Assembly: GCF_014596465.1 (NCBI RefSeq)
Contig: NZ_MECK01000323.1
Location: 1 to 49,495, forward strand
Origin: Streptomyces sp. CBMA123
GTDB lineage: Bacteria > Actinomycetota > Actinomycetes > Streptomycetales > Streptomycetaceae
Direction of reading: 5' to 3'
DNA length: 49,495 nt
In this document: piece after piece, positions 1 through 8,021 of the stretch
How positions within the stretch are numbered: position 1 is the stretch's first letter
Layout: every line of letters starts with the position of its first letter
Made by a program: the position numbers and the translations under genes
Notes under the pieces: generated by a model
The model's database searches: none
What the model saw: the letters and a program-made list of their open reading frames with translations, nothing else
What the model was told of the DNA's origin: nothing

Positions 1-167
1 GCAAGACCAACCGGCAGATCGGCCGGGAGCTCTACCTCGCCGAGAAGACCGTGAAGAACCACGTCTCGCGGCTGCTCGCCAAACTGGGTGTCGAGCGTCG
101 CCTCCAGGCCGCCGTCATCGCCGCCCATGCGGACGAGTCCGGGCAGCACCACCAGCGCCCGCACTGA
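1..167 (+). CDS. devR: NarL/LuxR response regulator, DevR (DosR/OsdR)-like, C-terminal end only
   Basis: The window opens inside this gene; the first complete codon is at base 3. The visible 54 residues are a LuxR-type helix-turn-helix, with the recognition-helix stretch [22 protein letters not shown] followed by a short tail ending in QHHQRPH. That stretch closely matches the C-terminus of mycobacterial DevR/DosR and streptomycete OsdR, the DNA-binding output of the hypoxia/NO dormancy two-component system. The family assignment rests on this segment plus the context: a DevS-like kinase and two gene types typical of DosR regulons lie just downstream. The receiver domain is outside the window, so its phosphorylation site cannot be checked. 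Confidence 0.85.
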   Translation, partial: KTNRQIGRELYLAEKTVKNHVSRLLAKLGVERRLQAAVIAAHADESGQHHQRPH

Positions 168-253
168 GCCGACAGGGCCCGGACGGGAGCCCGGGTGGGC
201 CCGGAGTTAGAGCCGAACGGCCCAAGCGGCGTGCACGGTCCCGGCCGCATCGT

Positions 254-269
254 GGAGGGACGGACCTCC
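254..269. repeat. short inverted repeat before the SHOCT remnant
   Basis: GGAGG (254-258) and CCTCC (265-269) form a 5-bp stem with a 6-nt loop, between the devR end and the small ORF. Its function is unclear; it is too short to call a terminator. Confidence 0.3.
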
Positions 270-291
270 CGTCGCGGCTGACGAGACGGCG

Positions 292-429
292 ATGACGTAC
301 TGGAACGGCCACGGCATGAACGGCTGGGGCATCGGCCTGATGACCGTGGGCCTCGCCCGCGGCGAGATCCACCCCGACGAGTGCCGCACCCGTCCGGACA
401 CCCTGCGCGGCGGCGACCCGCCCGCCTGA
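292..429 (+). pseudogene. shortened SHOCT-domain small protein
   Basis: A 45-residue ORF with ATG at 292. The N-terminus (MTYWNGHGMNGWGIGLM) resembles the start of small actinobacterial membrane proteins that carry a helix followed by a C-terminal SHOCT motif. The C-terminus (ARGEIHPDECRTRPDTLRG) resembles the SHOCT consensus ARGEI-x2-x-E-(Y/F)-x-x-R-L. The hydrophobic helix and linker normally between the two parts are missing, as if an in-frame deletion had joined them. The usual aromatic and Leu positions of SHOCT are Cys and Pro here. The stop is 16 bp before the nitroreductase start. No convincing ribosome binding site. A decayed gene is more likely than a functional microprotein. Confidence 0.5.
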
Positions 430-445
430 CGTCATGGAGGCGGTC

Positions 446-1426
446 ATGACCACCCTCACCCTCGACGCCCCCACGCTGGAGAAGCTCGTCTCCGCGGCGG
501 TCGCCGCACCCTCGATCCACAACAGCCAGCCCTGGCGCTTCCGGCTCCAGCCGGACACCTCCACCCTGGAGGTGCGGGCCGACCGCAGCCGCGCCGTCCC
601 GGCCGCCGACCCGCAGGGCCGGGCGCTGCACATCTCCGTCGGCGCGGCCGTCCTCAACCTGCGGATCGCTGCCCGCCACCTCGGCTGGGCACCCGACGTG
701 CGCCTGGTGCCCGACCCGGCCGAACCGGACCTGCTCGCCGCCGTCCGGTTGGACACGGCGGCTGTCGTGCCGCTCCCGGGCACGGACAGGCTGTACGAGG
801 CGATCTGGCACCGGCACACCATCCGCACACCGTTCACCGGCAGGCCCGTGCCCCCGGCCGTCCTCGACGAACTCGTCGCCGGCGCCCGGGCCGAGGACGC
901 CGTGCTCCACCTGCCCGGCCACGACGAGACCGCCCGACTGCTCCACCTCACCGCCGAGGCCGAACGCCGCAGCACCACCGACGAGGCCCAGCGCACCGAG
1001 AGCCGCAGCTGGATCCGCACCGGCGACGCACCGCCCTACGGCATCCCGGTCGGCGCGCTCGGTCCGCAGGACGTGTCCGGCCACCTGCCGATGCGCGACT
1101 TCTCCGCCCTCCACGCCGCCGAGCACCAGGCCCCCGCCACCTTCGAAGCCGAGCCCCGCGTCGCCGTCCTCACCACCGAGCACGACACCCCGCGGGACTG
1201 GCTGCGCGCCGGCCTCGCTCTGGAACACGTCCTGCTCGCCGCCACCGTCCACGGGGTCCGGGCCTCCCTGCTGCACCAGGCCATGGAGTGGCCCTACCTG
1301 CGGTGGGAAGCCCGTGACCCGCATCGGGGCCCCGGCTACGTCCAGATCCTGATCCGCCTCGGCTACGGCCCCGAGGGCGCCCCCACACCCCGCCTCGGAG
1401 CCAAGGATGTCGTGGAGCGGCAATGA
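446..1426 (+). CDS. Acg-family nitroreductase-fold protein
   Basis: 326 residues. The start chosen is ATG 446, which has GGAGG at 436-440 six bases upstream; the in-frame ATG at 434 has no ribosome binding site. Residues 21-32 contain APSIHNSQPWRF, the P-S-x-x-N-x-Q-P-W motif at the flavin site of nitroreductase-fold proteins. The C-terminal half (LEHVLLAATVHGVRASLLHQ) is typical of the Acg group (Rv2032/Rv3127/Rv3131 type), which belongs to the DosR dormancy regulon of mycobacteria. Acg proteins can bind FMN yet may lack reductase activity, so a flavin-storing role is as plausible as catalysis. The gene is convergent with the sensor kinase (18 bp between stops) and probably under the control of the DevR-like regulator. 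Confidence 0.85.
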   Translation: MTTLTLDAPTLEKLVSAAVAAPSIHNSQPWRFRLQPDTSTLEVRADRSRAVPAADPQGRALHISVGAAVLNLRIAARHLGWAPDVRLVPDPAEPDLLAAVRLDTAAVVPLPGTDRLYEAIWHRHTIRTPFTGRPVPPAVLDELVAGARAEDAVLHLPGHDETARLLHLTAEAERRSTTDEAQRTESRSWIRTGDAPPYGIPVGALGPQDVSGHLPMRDFSALHAAEHQAPATFEAEPRVAVLTTEHDTPRDWLRAGLALEHVLLAATVHGVRASLLHQAMEWPYLRWEARDPHRGPGYVQILIRLGYGPEGAPTPRLGAKDVVERQ

Positions 1427-1443
1427 CGACGGTGCTGCCGCGT

Positions 1444-3180
1444 TCACTCGCCCGGGATCGGGACCCGCCAGACCAGCTCGGTGCCGCCTTCGGGGCGGGG
1501 GCGGGCGGTGAAGGTGCCGTCCAGTGCGGCGGCGCGGTCGGCCAGGTTGGCGAGCCCACTGCGGCGACCGTCCTCGGGGAGGCCGACTCCGTCGTCGGTG
1601 ACGGTGAGGGTCAGGTCGGTCCCGGCGGCCACCGAGATGTCGACGGCGTCGGCCCGGGCGTGGCGGGCGGCGTTGGCCAGGGCCTCCTCCAGGACGGCGA
1701 CGGCCGCGTCCGCGACCTCAACGGGGACGGTGACGTCGAGCAGGCCGGTCATCCGCAGGGCCGGGGCGAAGCCGAGGGACCGGGCGGCGCGTTCGACGAC
1801 CTCGACGACGCGGGTGCGCAGGCCGCTCGCCGCCGGGCCCTTCTCCCGAAGGCGCAGGCCGAAAATGGTGGCGCGGATGGTCTTCGCGGTCTCGTCCAGG
1901 TCGTCGATCGCGCGCAGGACCCGGTCGGTGGCCTCGGGGTGCTCGATGAAGCGGGTGGCGCCCTGGAGGGTCATTCCGGTGGCGAAGAGCCGCTGGATGG
2001 CCAGGTCGTGCAGGTCGCGGGCGATCCGGTCGCGTTCCTGCAGCAACGCCACCTGCTCGGAGTCCCGGCGGCGCTCCGCGAGTTCCATCGCCACCGCCGC
2101 CTGGCCGGCGAAGCCCAGCAGCGGCCCGGACTCGCCCTCCTCGAACAGCGGCGCACCGGCCGCCCGGGCCAGCAGCAGCACGCCCCGGATCCCGTTCTCG
2201 CTGGTGCCGATGGGGATGGCGAGGGCCGGGCCCAGGCCCTGCCAGCGCGGCGGACCGGCGGTGATCCTCGGGTCGTGCTGGACGTCGGGGCTCACCACGA
2301 GGCCGCCGGTACGGAAGGCCGCCCCCATGAACGAGCCCTCGATCGGCAGCACCAGGCCGCGGTGCTCTTGATCGCCCAGGCCGACGGCGATCCGCACCTC
2401 CAGCTCGCCGGTCTCCGGCAGGGGCACGGCGACGACGGCGAGGTCCGCGCCGGCGATCTCGGTCGCCCGGGCGAGCAGCAGGTCCAGCACCTCCTGCTCC
2501 GCGCTGCCCGACAGCAGGGCGCTGGTCACCTCGGCACTGGCCTCCAGCCAGCGCTGCCGCCGCCGGGCCCGGTCGTAGAGCCGGGCGTTGTCGATGGCCA
2601 CCCCGGCGGCGACGGCCAGGGTGGCGAGCACCGACTCGTCCTCGTCGTCGAAGTCGCCGCCGCCGCGCTTCTCGGTCAGGTAGAGGTTGCCGAACACCTT
2701 GCCGCGGATCCGGATCGGCACGCCCAGGAAGCTGCTCATCGGGGGGTGTCCGGCCGGGAATCCGTAGGACGCCGGGTGACCGGAGATCCGGCTGAGCCGC
2801 AGCGGTTCGGGGTGGCGGATCAGTTCGCCGAGGATGCCGTGCCCGGACGGCAGGTTGCCGATCAGCTTGACCTGGTCGTCGGTGACCCCGACCGGGATGA
2901 ACTGCGACAGCCGCTGGTCCTCGCCGATCACGCCGAGCGCACCGTACTCGGCGTCCACCAGGGTGACCGCCGCCTCCACGATGTGCTGCAGGACCTGGGA
3001 GAGTTCCAGGTCGCGCCCGACCGCCAGCACCGCCTCCAGCAGGCTGTGCACCCGGTCACGGGTGCCGCGGGCGGCGTCCAGCCGGGCCTGCAGTTCCTCC
3101 AGGAGCTCGTCCAGTCGCAGTTTCGGCACGGGGACGCCCGACTCCGAAGCGCTGGCCTCCGACGGGCTGGTCTCCGACAC
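1444..3180 (-). CDS. devS: DevS/DosT (OsdK)-like haem-GAF sensor histidine kinase
   Basis: GAF-GAF-HisKA_3-HATPase kinase. With GTG 3180 as start the protein is 578 residues, the length I recall for mycobacterial DevS. His145 in HPPMSSFLGVPI and Tyr167 in NLYLTEK stand 22 residues apart, as do the DevS haem ligands His149 (proximal) and Tyr171 (distal). The phosphoacceptor His391 in RIARDLHDLAIQRLF sits opposite DevS His395, giving the same 4-residue offset throughout. HATPase motifs (ANAARHA, DDGVGL) follow. The reading frame is open further upstream, to 3312, but those residues are unlike the family; GGAGG lies a rather long 14 nt from GTG 3180. Inferred role: sensing O2, NO or CO through haem and phosphorylating the adjacent NarL-type regulator. 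Divergent from the alcohol dehydrogenase. Confidence 0.9.
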   Translation of the reverse strand: MSETSPSEASASESGVPVPKLRLDELLEELQARLDAARGTRDRVHSLLEAVLAVGRDLELSQVLQHIVEAAVTLVDAEYGALGVIGEDQRLSQFIPVGVTDDQVKLIGNLPSGHGILGELIRHPEPLRLSRISGHPASYGFPAGHPPMSSFLGVPIRIRGKVFGNLYLTEKRGGGDFDDEDESVLATLAVAAGVAIDNARLYDRARRRQRWLEASAEVTSALLSGSAEQEVLDLLLARATEIAGADLAVVAVPLPETGELEVRIAVGLGDQEHRGLVLPIEGSFMGAAFRTGGLVVSPDVQHDPRITAGPPRWQGLGPALAIPIGTSENGIRGVLLLARAAGAPLFEEGESGPLLGFAGQAAVAMELAERRRDSEQVALLQERDRIARDLHDLAIQRLFATGMTLQGATRFIEHPEATDRVLRAIDDLDETAKTIRATIFGLRLREKGPAASGLRTRVVEVVERAARSLGFAPALRMTGLLDVTVPVEVADAAVAVLEEALANAARHARADAVDISVAAGTDLTLTVTDDGVGLPEDGRRSGLANLADRAAALDGTFTARPRPEGGTELVWRVPIPGE

Positions 3181-3386
3181 GCTGCCCAAGGGGTCCTCCC
3201 TGCCTCGCCCCCCATGTCCCACTGACCAGCGTAGGCGTGATCGCCCCGGCCCGGCGGGTGCGAGGAGGGGGTCCATCGGCCCAGCGGGAGCACCCCACCG
3301 GGCCCCTGGCAAAGGGCGCGGCCCGGGAGACGCTGGAAGTACGAGCGGAACCGCCGTCTCCGCCCTCCGAGAGGAGCGATCGCAGC

Positions 3387-4430
3387 ATGAAAGCGCTCAC
3401 CTACCACGGACCCGGCCGCCGCACCTGGGGCGACGCCCCCGACCCGGCCGTCCAAGACCCGGAGGACGCCGTCGTCCGAGTGGACGCCGTCACCATCTGC
3501 GGCACCGACCTGCACATCCTCAAGGGCGACGTCCCCGAGGTCACCGAGGGCCGCGTCCTCGGGCACGAGGCCGTCGGCACCGTCACCGAGACCGGACCGG
3601 GCGTGCGCACCGTCACGGCCGGCGACCGAGTGCTGGTCTCCTGCATCTGCGCCTGCGGCCGCTGCGCCTACTGCCGGGCCGCGAGCTACGGCCAGTGCAC
3701 CGGCGGTGGCGGCTGGATCCTCGGCCACCTGATCGACGGCTGCCAGGCCGAGTACGTCCGCACCCCCTTCGCGGACACCTCCCTGTACAAGCTGCCCGAC
3801 GGCGTCCGGGACGAGGACGCCCTGCTGCTCGCCGACATCCTGCCCACCTCCTACGAGGTCGGCGTCCGCAACGGCCGCCTCGGGCCGGGCGACACCGTCG
3901 CGATCGTCGGCGCCGGACCGATCGGCCTCGCCGCCATCCTCACCGCCCGCCTCTACAGCCCGTCCCGCATCATCGCGATCGACCTCGCGCAGAGCCGCCT
4001 CGACGCCGCCGAGCGCTTCGGCGCCGACAGGACGCTGACCGTGGCCGAGGCGACCCCGGAGGCCGTCCGCGGACTGAGCCGGGACGGACTGGGCGTGGAC
4101 GTCGCGATCGAGGCGGTCGGCGTCCCCGAGTCCTTCGAACTGTGCACCCGCCTGGTGCGCCCCGGCGGCCGGGTCGCCAACGTGGGCGTGCACGGCAAGC
4201 CGGCGGTGCTCCACCTGGAGGACCTCTGGATCCGCGACGTCACCATCACCACCGGCCTGGTCGACACCAACTCCACCCCGCTGCTGCTCGACATGCTCGC
4301 CGTCGGCCGGCTGGACGTCGCAGGGCTGGTCACCCACCGCTTCGGGCTCGACGAGATGCAGGACGCGTACGACGTCTTCGCCGACGCCGCCGACACCGGA
4401 GCCCTCAAGGTCGCGCTCTTCCGGACCTGA
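3387..4430 (+). CDS. zinc-dependent alcohol dehydrogenase (MDR family)
   Basis: 347 residues; ATG 3387 follows GAGGAG at 3371-3376. Catalytic-zinc positions are visible as Cys38 (TICGTD) and His60-Glu61 (VLGHEAVG). The structural-zinc lobe has four cysteines at 90, 93, 96 and 104 (CACGRCAYC...C). The Rossmann motif VGAGPIGLAA lies near residue 175, followed by an acidic residue after the next strand (IAIDLA), which suggests NAD+ preference. It therefore oxidises or reduces an alcohol/aldehyde pair; the substrate cannot be read from sequence. It is the first gene of a rightward pair with the XRE-PNPOx gene (26 bp apart) and divergent from devS, so it probably belongs to the redox-dormancy set. 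Confidence 0.9.
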   Translation: MKALTYHGPGRRTWGDAPDPAVQDPEDAVVRVDAVTICGTDLHILKGDVPEVTEGRVLGHEAVGTVTETGPGVRTVTAGDRVLVSCICACGRCAYCRAASYGQCTGGGGWILGHLIDGCQAEYVRTPFADTSLYKLPDGVRDEDALLLADILPTSYEVGVRNGRLGPGDTVAIVGAGPIGLAAILTARLYSPSRIIAIDLAQSRLDAAERFGADRTLTVAEATPEAVRGLSRDGLGVDVAIEAVGVPESFELCTRLVRPGGRVANVGVHGKPAVLHLEDLWIRDVTITTGLVDTNSTPLLLDMLAVGRLDVAGLVTHRFGLDEMQDAYDVFADAADTGALKVALFRT

Positions 4431-4456
4431 CCCGTGCGTGCCGAGGAGCCGCGACC

Positions 4457-5116
4457 ATGATCACCGACCGCACCGACCCCACCGCCATCGCCCGCCGGAT
4501 CCTCCAGCGCCGCGACCAACTCGGCCTGAGTGAAGGGATGCTGGCCTACCGGGCCAACATGGCACCGGCCTACCTGCGCCAACTCCTGCAGACCGGGCCG
4601 GAGCTCGACCCGCCCGCCTTCGTCCGGCTCGCCACCGCGCTCGGGACGACCTGGCCGCAGCTGCTGACCGGCCGCAACCCCGACGCCCCACCGGGACAGC
4701 CCGACGCCGCCGCCCCCCGCCCCCTGCTGTTCCACCTGACCGAACCGCAGTGCTGGGAACTGCTCGGCACCCACGGCGTCGGCCGGATCGGCCTGCCGAT
4801 CGGGCCGGCACCTGTCGTGCTCCCGGTGAACTACGCGGTGGACACCCGGACGATCGTCTACCGTACGGCGCCGCACGGCGCGGCGGCCCCGGCCGACGGC
4901 TCGCCCGCCTCCTTCCAGGTGGACCATATCGACGACCACCGCAGCCTCGGCTGGAGCGTCCTGATCCTCGGCGAGGCCCACCACATCGACGACCCGGACG
5001 AGCAGCAACGGCTCTCCACCCTGCCCGGCGCCGAGCCATGGGCCGGCGGCTCCCGGCCCCTGTGGGTGCGCATCCGCCCCGTGGAGGTCACCGGCCGCCG
5101 GATCGGCACGGGGTGA
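4457..5116 (+). CDS. XRE helix-turn-helix fused to pyridoxamine 5'-phosphate oxidase-like split barrel
   Basis: 219 residues; ATG 4457 is preceded by GAGGAG at 4443-4448. Residues about 8-70 form an XRE-type helix-turn-helix (RRDQLGLSEGMLAYRANMAPAYLRQLLQ...FVRLATALGTTWPQLL). Residues about 85-215 form a PNPOx-like FMN-binding split barrel: LGTHGVGRIGLPIG, VLPVNYAVDTRTIVYRTAPHG, SFQVDHIDD, GWSVLILGEAHHI. PNPOx-like proteins recur in DosR-type regulons (for example Rv3129), where F420 or FMN binding is thought likely. The fusion suggests a flavin-responsive regulator or a DNA-tethered redox protein; this is inference. Translationally close to the dehydrogenase upstream. Confidence 0.85.
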   Translation: MITDRTDPTAIARRILQRRDQLGLSEGMLAYRANMAPAYLRQLLQTGPELDPPAFVRLATALGTTWPQLLTGRNPDAPPGQPDAAAPRPLLFHLTEPQCWELLGTHGVGRIGLPIGPAPVVLPVNYAVDTRTIVYRTAPHGAAAPADGSPASFQVDHIDDHRSLGWSVLILGEAHHIDDPDEQQRLSTLPGAEPWAGGSRPLWVRIRPVEVTGRRIGTG

Positions 5117-5276
5117 ACCTCGACCAACTCCGCGCCGACGGCCGGGTGTTCGGCTCCACCCGGACGCCATCGCGTTCGCCCGCAACCGCCTGTGCGGCCG
5201 GACCGCGGCCGCCGATCTTCCCTCGTCGCGGGAGCGGCCCGTTGACGCACCTTCGTCGAGCCGATCGTCACCGTTG

Positions 5277-5456
5277 CGTGCGGGGGCCTGGCCCAGGGGC
5301 ATCGTTCTCGCTCCGGACGGGCGACTCCTGTTCTGTGCGAACCAGAGGTCCGATTCGCTGACGGCCTTCCGCCTCGATCCGTCGTCCGGGGCTTTGGCCC
5401 TGGCCGGCGAGCTGTCGGCGACCACCGAGCCCCCGTGCATCCTGCCGGTCGGTTCC
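5277..5456 (+). pseudogene. C-terminal remnant of a lactonase-family beta-propeller (6-phosphogluconolactonase-like)
   Basis: The frame around 5286-5455 encodes WPRGIVLAPDGRLLFCANQ and then SDSLTAFRLDP-x-x-GAL-x-x-x-GE and P-x-CILPV. This is the last blade of lactonase (YbhE/6-phosphogluconolactonase-like) propellers. No start codon, signal or upstream blades are present: the preceding 160 bases (5117-5276) show no lactonase similarity, and the homology stops at a tandem direct repeat at 5444-5480. A full-length member has roughly 340-400 residues, so only about 60 remain. The remaining bases 5481-5721 show no gene I can support. Confidence 0.7.
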
Positions 5457-5480
5457 CGAGTGGGCCGGTCGGTTCCCGAG
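5444..5480 (+). repeat. 17-bp direct repeat pair (20-bp period)
   Basis: GCCGGTCGGTTCCCGAG occurs identically at 5444-5460 and 5464-5480, separated by TGG. It lies exactly where the lactonase homology ends, consistent with a slippage or recombination scar. Confidence 0.8.
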
Positions 5481-5721
5481 CGGCGTCGGAGCCGAAGCGT
5501 CCGCCATGCTGTCTGACAGGTCCGAGAGCCGATCCTGCGACCCTCGGTGACGTCGTGTCAAGTCCTGATTCGCTTTCTGTTCACCGTTCGGCCGTGATGG
5601 CGTTCCCTGACCGCCCCCGTGATCCGCCGCGTCGATTCCGCTCGTGTACGGACTCTCGGTGGGGGACAAGTCCGTAAGTGATCGGATTTGATCAGAGGGC
5701 TTTCGCGAGGCAGGCTCGGTG

Positions 5722-5749
5722 CGCACAGTGGCGGATCCGCCACTGTGCG
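5722..5749. promoter_or_regulatory. perfect 28-bp palindrome, probable operator
   Basis: Two 14-bp arms (CGCACAGTGGCGGA and its complement) meet without a spacer at 5735/5736. The palindrome ends 16 bp before ATG 5766 and overlaps the likely 5' leader. A spacer-free palindrome fits a dimeric regulator's operator better than a terminator. Confidence 0.55.
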
Positions 5750-5765
5750 ACACGGAGGGAGCCGC

Positions 5766-7025
5766 ATGTCCGGGACCGAGCACGACGAGCCGACCGCACA
5801 CGTCGTCGTCGGATACACCCCTCAGGAAGGATTCGTCGCCGTCCAACTCAGCCCGCCGCCGGCGGAGTACGTGTGGCACGACCGGCGGGCCGAGCACCGG
5901 CGGGAGCGGTTCGGGCCGGGGAACCGTTATCAGCAGTGGCTGGCCGTCGACGTCGGCACCGGCGCCGTGTGGTTCGGGGACACCGACTGGCGGAAGCCGG
6001 ACGACGACCCCGCCGCCGGACTCCCGGGGCACCGGCGGGGCGAGGTCGGAGACGGGGCCCTGCCCTCGCCCGCCGTGCTCTTCCACCCGTTCACCCATCG
6101 CGTCGCCGACGGCGAGGGCGCGTCCTCCTGGCGGTTCCCCACGTCCGAGGACCTCCATGCGCTGGCCCGGCGGCTGCTGCCCACGGTTCAACGCGTGGTC
6201 GACTCCCTGCACCGGGTGGGCCCGAGCGGTGACCTGGAGTGGTCCGCCGAGGCCGCCACGGCCTGGTCCGACCTCGAACGAGCCTGTGAGTACACGTCCG
6301 ACACGACGGGAACGGTGGTCTGGGCCGACTTCCGCACGAGTCCGGTCCCCGGCAGCAGAGTCGAAGTGACGGATTTCCTGGCCCGGAACCCGGAGTTGTG
6401 CGACCCGTCCTGGCCGACGGCCACGGACGCGGAGCTGGATGCCTATGCCGCGTACGAGCCCGGTTCAGGGTACGGCGGCGTTCCAGGACGGATGTGCGCT
6501 TCGGCGCGCGTCCACATCGAGGAGGGCTACACGTTCTACGGCCACCGCGCGGCCCTGTACGCCTACCGGGCCGCGGCTTGCGGAGACCGCACGCCGGTCG
6601 AAGCCGGGAGCTGGCTCCGGACCACCGACGCCGGACGCAGTGCGTGGGAAGCCGCCAAGGTCGTGGGCGCAAGTCTCGCCGATGCCACGGACTGTGTACT
6701 GGACCACCTCGTCGACACCTTCCGCAGTGCCGCAGCCGACGACGGCGCGGTCCTCACCGGGCTGCCGGCCTACCTGTGGCGACAGCGGGCCGAGGAACGG
6801 GCGGCGGTCGAGGAGACGCTCGCCGCCACCGGCGAGGAGCTGAACCGCCTCGAGGAACTGGTCAAGGAGATCCGGCGCGTGCGGAACACCGTCCTCACCC
6901 GCGTCCTCAGCTGGAACGACGGGCGGGACGACGAGGCGATCGCCGCTCTGGCCGCGACGTCCCCGAAGGTCGTGGCCGATTGGCGTGAGCGGCTCACGGC
7001 CAACCAGAGCGGCCGGCCGGTGTAG
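5766..7025 (+). CDS. hypothetical protein, 419 residues, C-terminal coiled coil
   Basis: I do not recognise this protein. ATG 5766 has GGAGGG at 5754-5759. No signal peptide or membrane helix is visible. The N-terminal third is rich in charged and aromatic residues (YVWHDRRAEHRRERFG, YQQWLAVDVGTGAVWFGD). The middle has scattered cysteines (CEYTSD, CDPSWP, RMCASARVHIEEGYTFYGH). The last quarter is a likely coiled coil (residues about 345-385: EERAAVEETLAATGEELNRLEELV) followed by a basic stretch and SWNDGRDDEAIAALA. It stands alone between a decayed lactonase and a convergent LysR gene, behind the 28-bp palindrome. The context suggests an acquired singleton; no function is assigned. Confidence 0.7.
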   Translation: MSGTEHDEPTAHVVVGYTPQEGFVAVQLSPPPAEYVWHDRRAEHRRERFGPGNRYQQWLAVDVGTGAVWFGDTDWRKPDDDPAAGLPGHRRGEVGDGALPSPAVLFHPFTHRVADGEGASSWRFPTSEDLHALARRLLPTVQRVVDSLHRVGPSGDLEWSAEAATAWSDLERACEYTSDTTGTVVWADFRTSPVPGSRVEVTDFLARNPELCDPSWPTATDAELDAYAAYEPGSGYGGVPGRMCASARVHIEEGYTFYGHRAALYAYRAAACGDRTPVEAGSWLRTTDAGRSAWEAAKVVGASLADATDCVLDHLVDTFRSAAADDGAVLTGLPAYLWRQRAEERAAVEETLAATGEELNRLEELVKEIRRVRNTVLTRVLSWNDGRDDEAIAALAATSPKVVADWRERLTANQSGRPV

Positions 7026-7097
7026 CGGGAGGGGAGGCCCCGGGAACCGGTCCGCGAGGGCAGGGGGCTCGACGGCGGCCGGTGCGTCACGAAAGCC

Positions 7098-8021
7098 TCA
7101 GGAGAGCGCGGCCAGCGCTTGCGCGGCGAGCAGCTGCTCCAGCGCCAACAGGGCCTGCGGGGTGTGCCGGGTGTCCAGCCGGACGGAGTAGAGGAAACGC
7201 GTCAGCTCCGGGTCGGCCAGTGGGCGTGCCACGACCTGGGTGACACCGCGGGGGAGTGCCAGCTGCGGCATGACGGCGACGCAGAGGCCCGCGGCGACGA
7301 AGCCCAGCACCGTGTTGAAGTCGTCCCCCTCGTATTCCAGGCGCGCCCGGAATCCCGGGGTCTTGGCGATCTGGGCGAGCAGTTCCAGGCGCAGCGCGGC
7401 CTCCGGGGCCGCGATCCAGGTCTCGGACGCGAGGTCCGCCAGGTCGATGACCTCGCGGTCGGCGAGGGGATGGCCGACCGGGACCACCGCCACGACCGGG
7501 TCCCGCGCGACCAGCGTCCGGCGCAGCGTGCGGGGCGGCGGCAGCGGTATGAAGTCGTAGTCGTAGGTGAGGGCCAGGTCCATGTCTCCGCGCTTGAGAC
7601 GGACGTAGCCCGTTTCGGGCTCCAGCTGGGAGAGGCTGACCTGCACGTCGGGGTAGGTCGCCTGCAGCTGCGCCAACGCCTTCGGGACGATGCCGGTGGC
7701 GGCGGACGCGAAGGCGCCCAGCCGGATCCGTCCGGCCGTGCCGGCGCGCATGGCGTCGAGTTCCACGGACGCCGCCGCCAGTGCGGTCCTGACCCCCTGT
7801 TCGGCGTCGAGCAGGACCTGGCCGGCCGGGGTGGGCCGTACGGGCCGGCGTTCGAGCACCCGGAGACCCGCGCGGCGTTCGAGTTCGGCGATCTGCTGCG
7901 AGACGGCGGGCGCGCTGTAACCCAGCTCACGGGCCGCGGAGTTGAAGGAACGGTGGCGGACCACCGCTTCGAGAGTGGCGAGCAGGCGGGGGTCGAGCTT
8001 CTGCATCGAGTTAACGCTCAC
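7098..8021 (-). CDS. LysR-family transcriptional regulator
   Basis: 307 residues from GTG 8021, or 302 from ATG 8006; neither has a clear ribosome binding site, so the start is uncertain. Residues about 9-66 are the LysR helix-turn-helix (LLATLEAVVRHRSFNSAARELGYSAPAVSQQIAELE...VLERRPVRPTPAG). The rest is the substrate-binding domain: GRIRLGAFASAATGIVPKALAQL, DLALTYDYDF, VPVGHPLADRE, LGFVAAGLCVAVMPQLAL. It resembles the group of streptomycete LysR proteins that usually control a neighbouring exporter or oxidoreductase. No divergent partner gene survives here: upstream lie 540 bases without a recognisable gene, so its target is unknown. Confidence 0.9.
   Translation of the reverse strand: MSVNSMQKLDPRLLATLEAVVRHRSFNSAARELGYSAPAVSQQIAELERRAGLRVLERRPVRPTPAGQVLLDAEQGVRTALAAASVELDAMRAGTAGRIRLGAFASAATGIVPKALAQLQATYPDVQVSLSQLEPETGYVRLKRGDMDLALTYDYDFIPLPPPRTLRRTLVARDPVVAVVPVGHPLADREVIDLADLASETWIAAPEAALRLELLAQIAKTPGFRARLEYEGDDFNTVLGFVAAGLCVAVMPQLALPRGVTQVVARPLADPELTRFLYSVRLDTRHTPQALLALEQLLAAQALAALS

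Noticed and set aside
1423..3225. Long plus-strand open frame opposite the sensor kinase
   Set aside because: Its translation is Gly/Arg/Asp/Val-rich with no recognisable motif, while the minus strand carries a complete DevS-type kinase.
3181..3386. Possible DevR (Dos) box between the kinase and the alcohol dehydrogenase, and likewise in 168-291
   Set aside because: GC-rich dyads exist (for example GGGCCCCTGGCAAAGGGC), but none matches the published 20-bp Dos box well enough to call.
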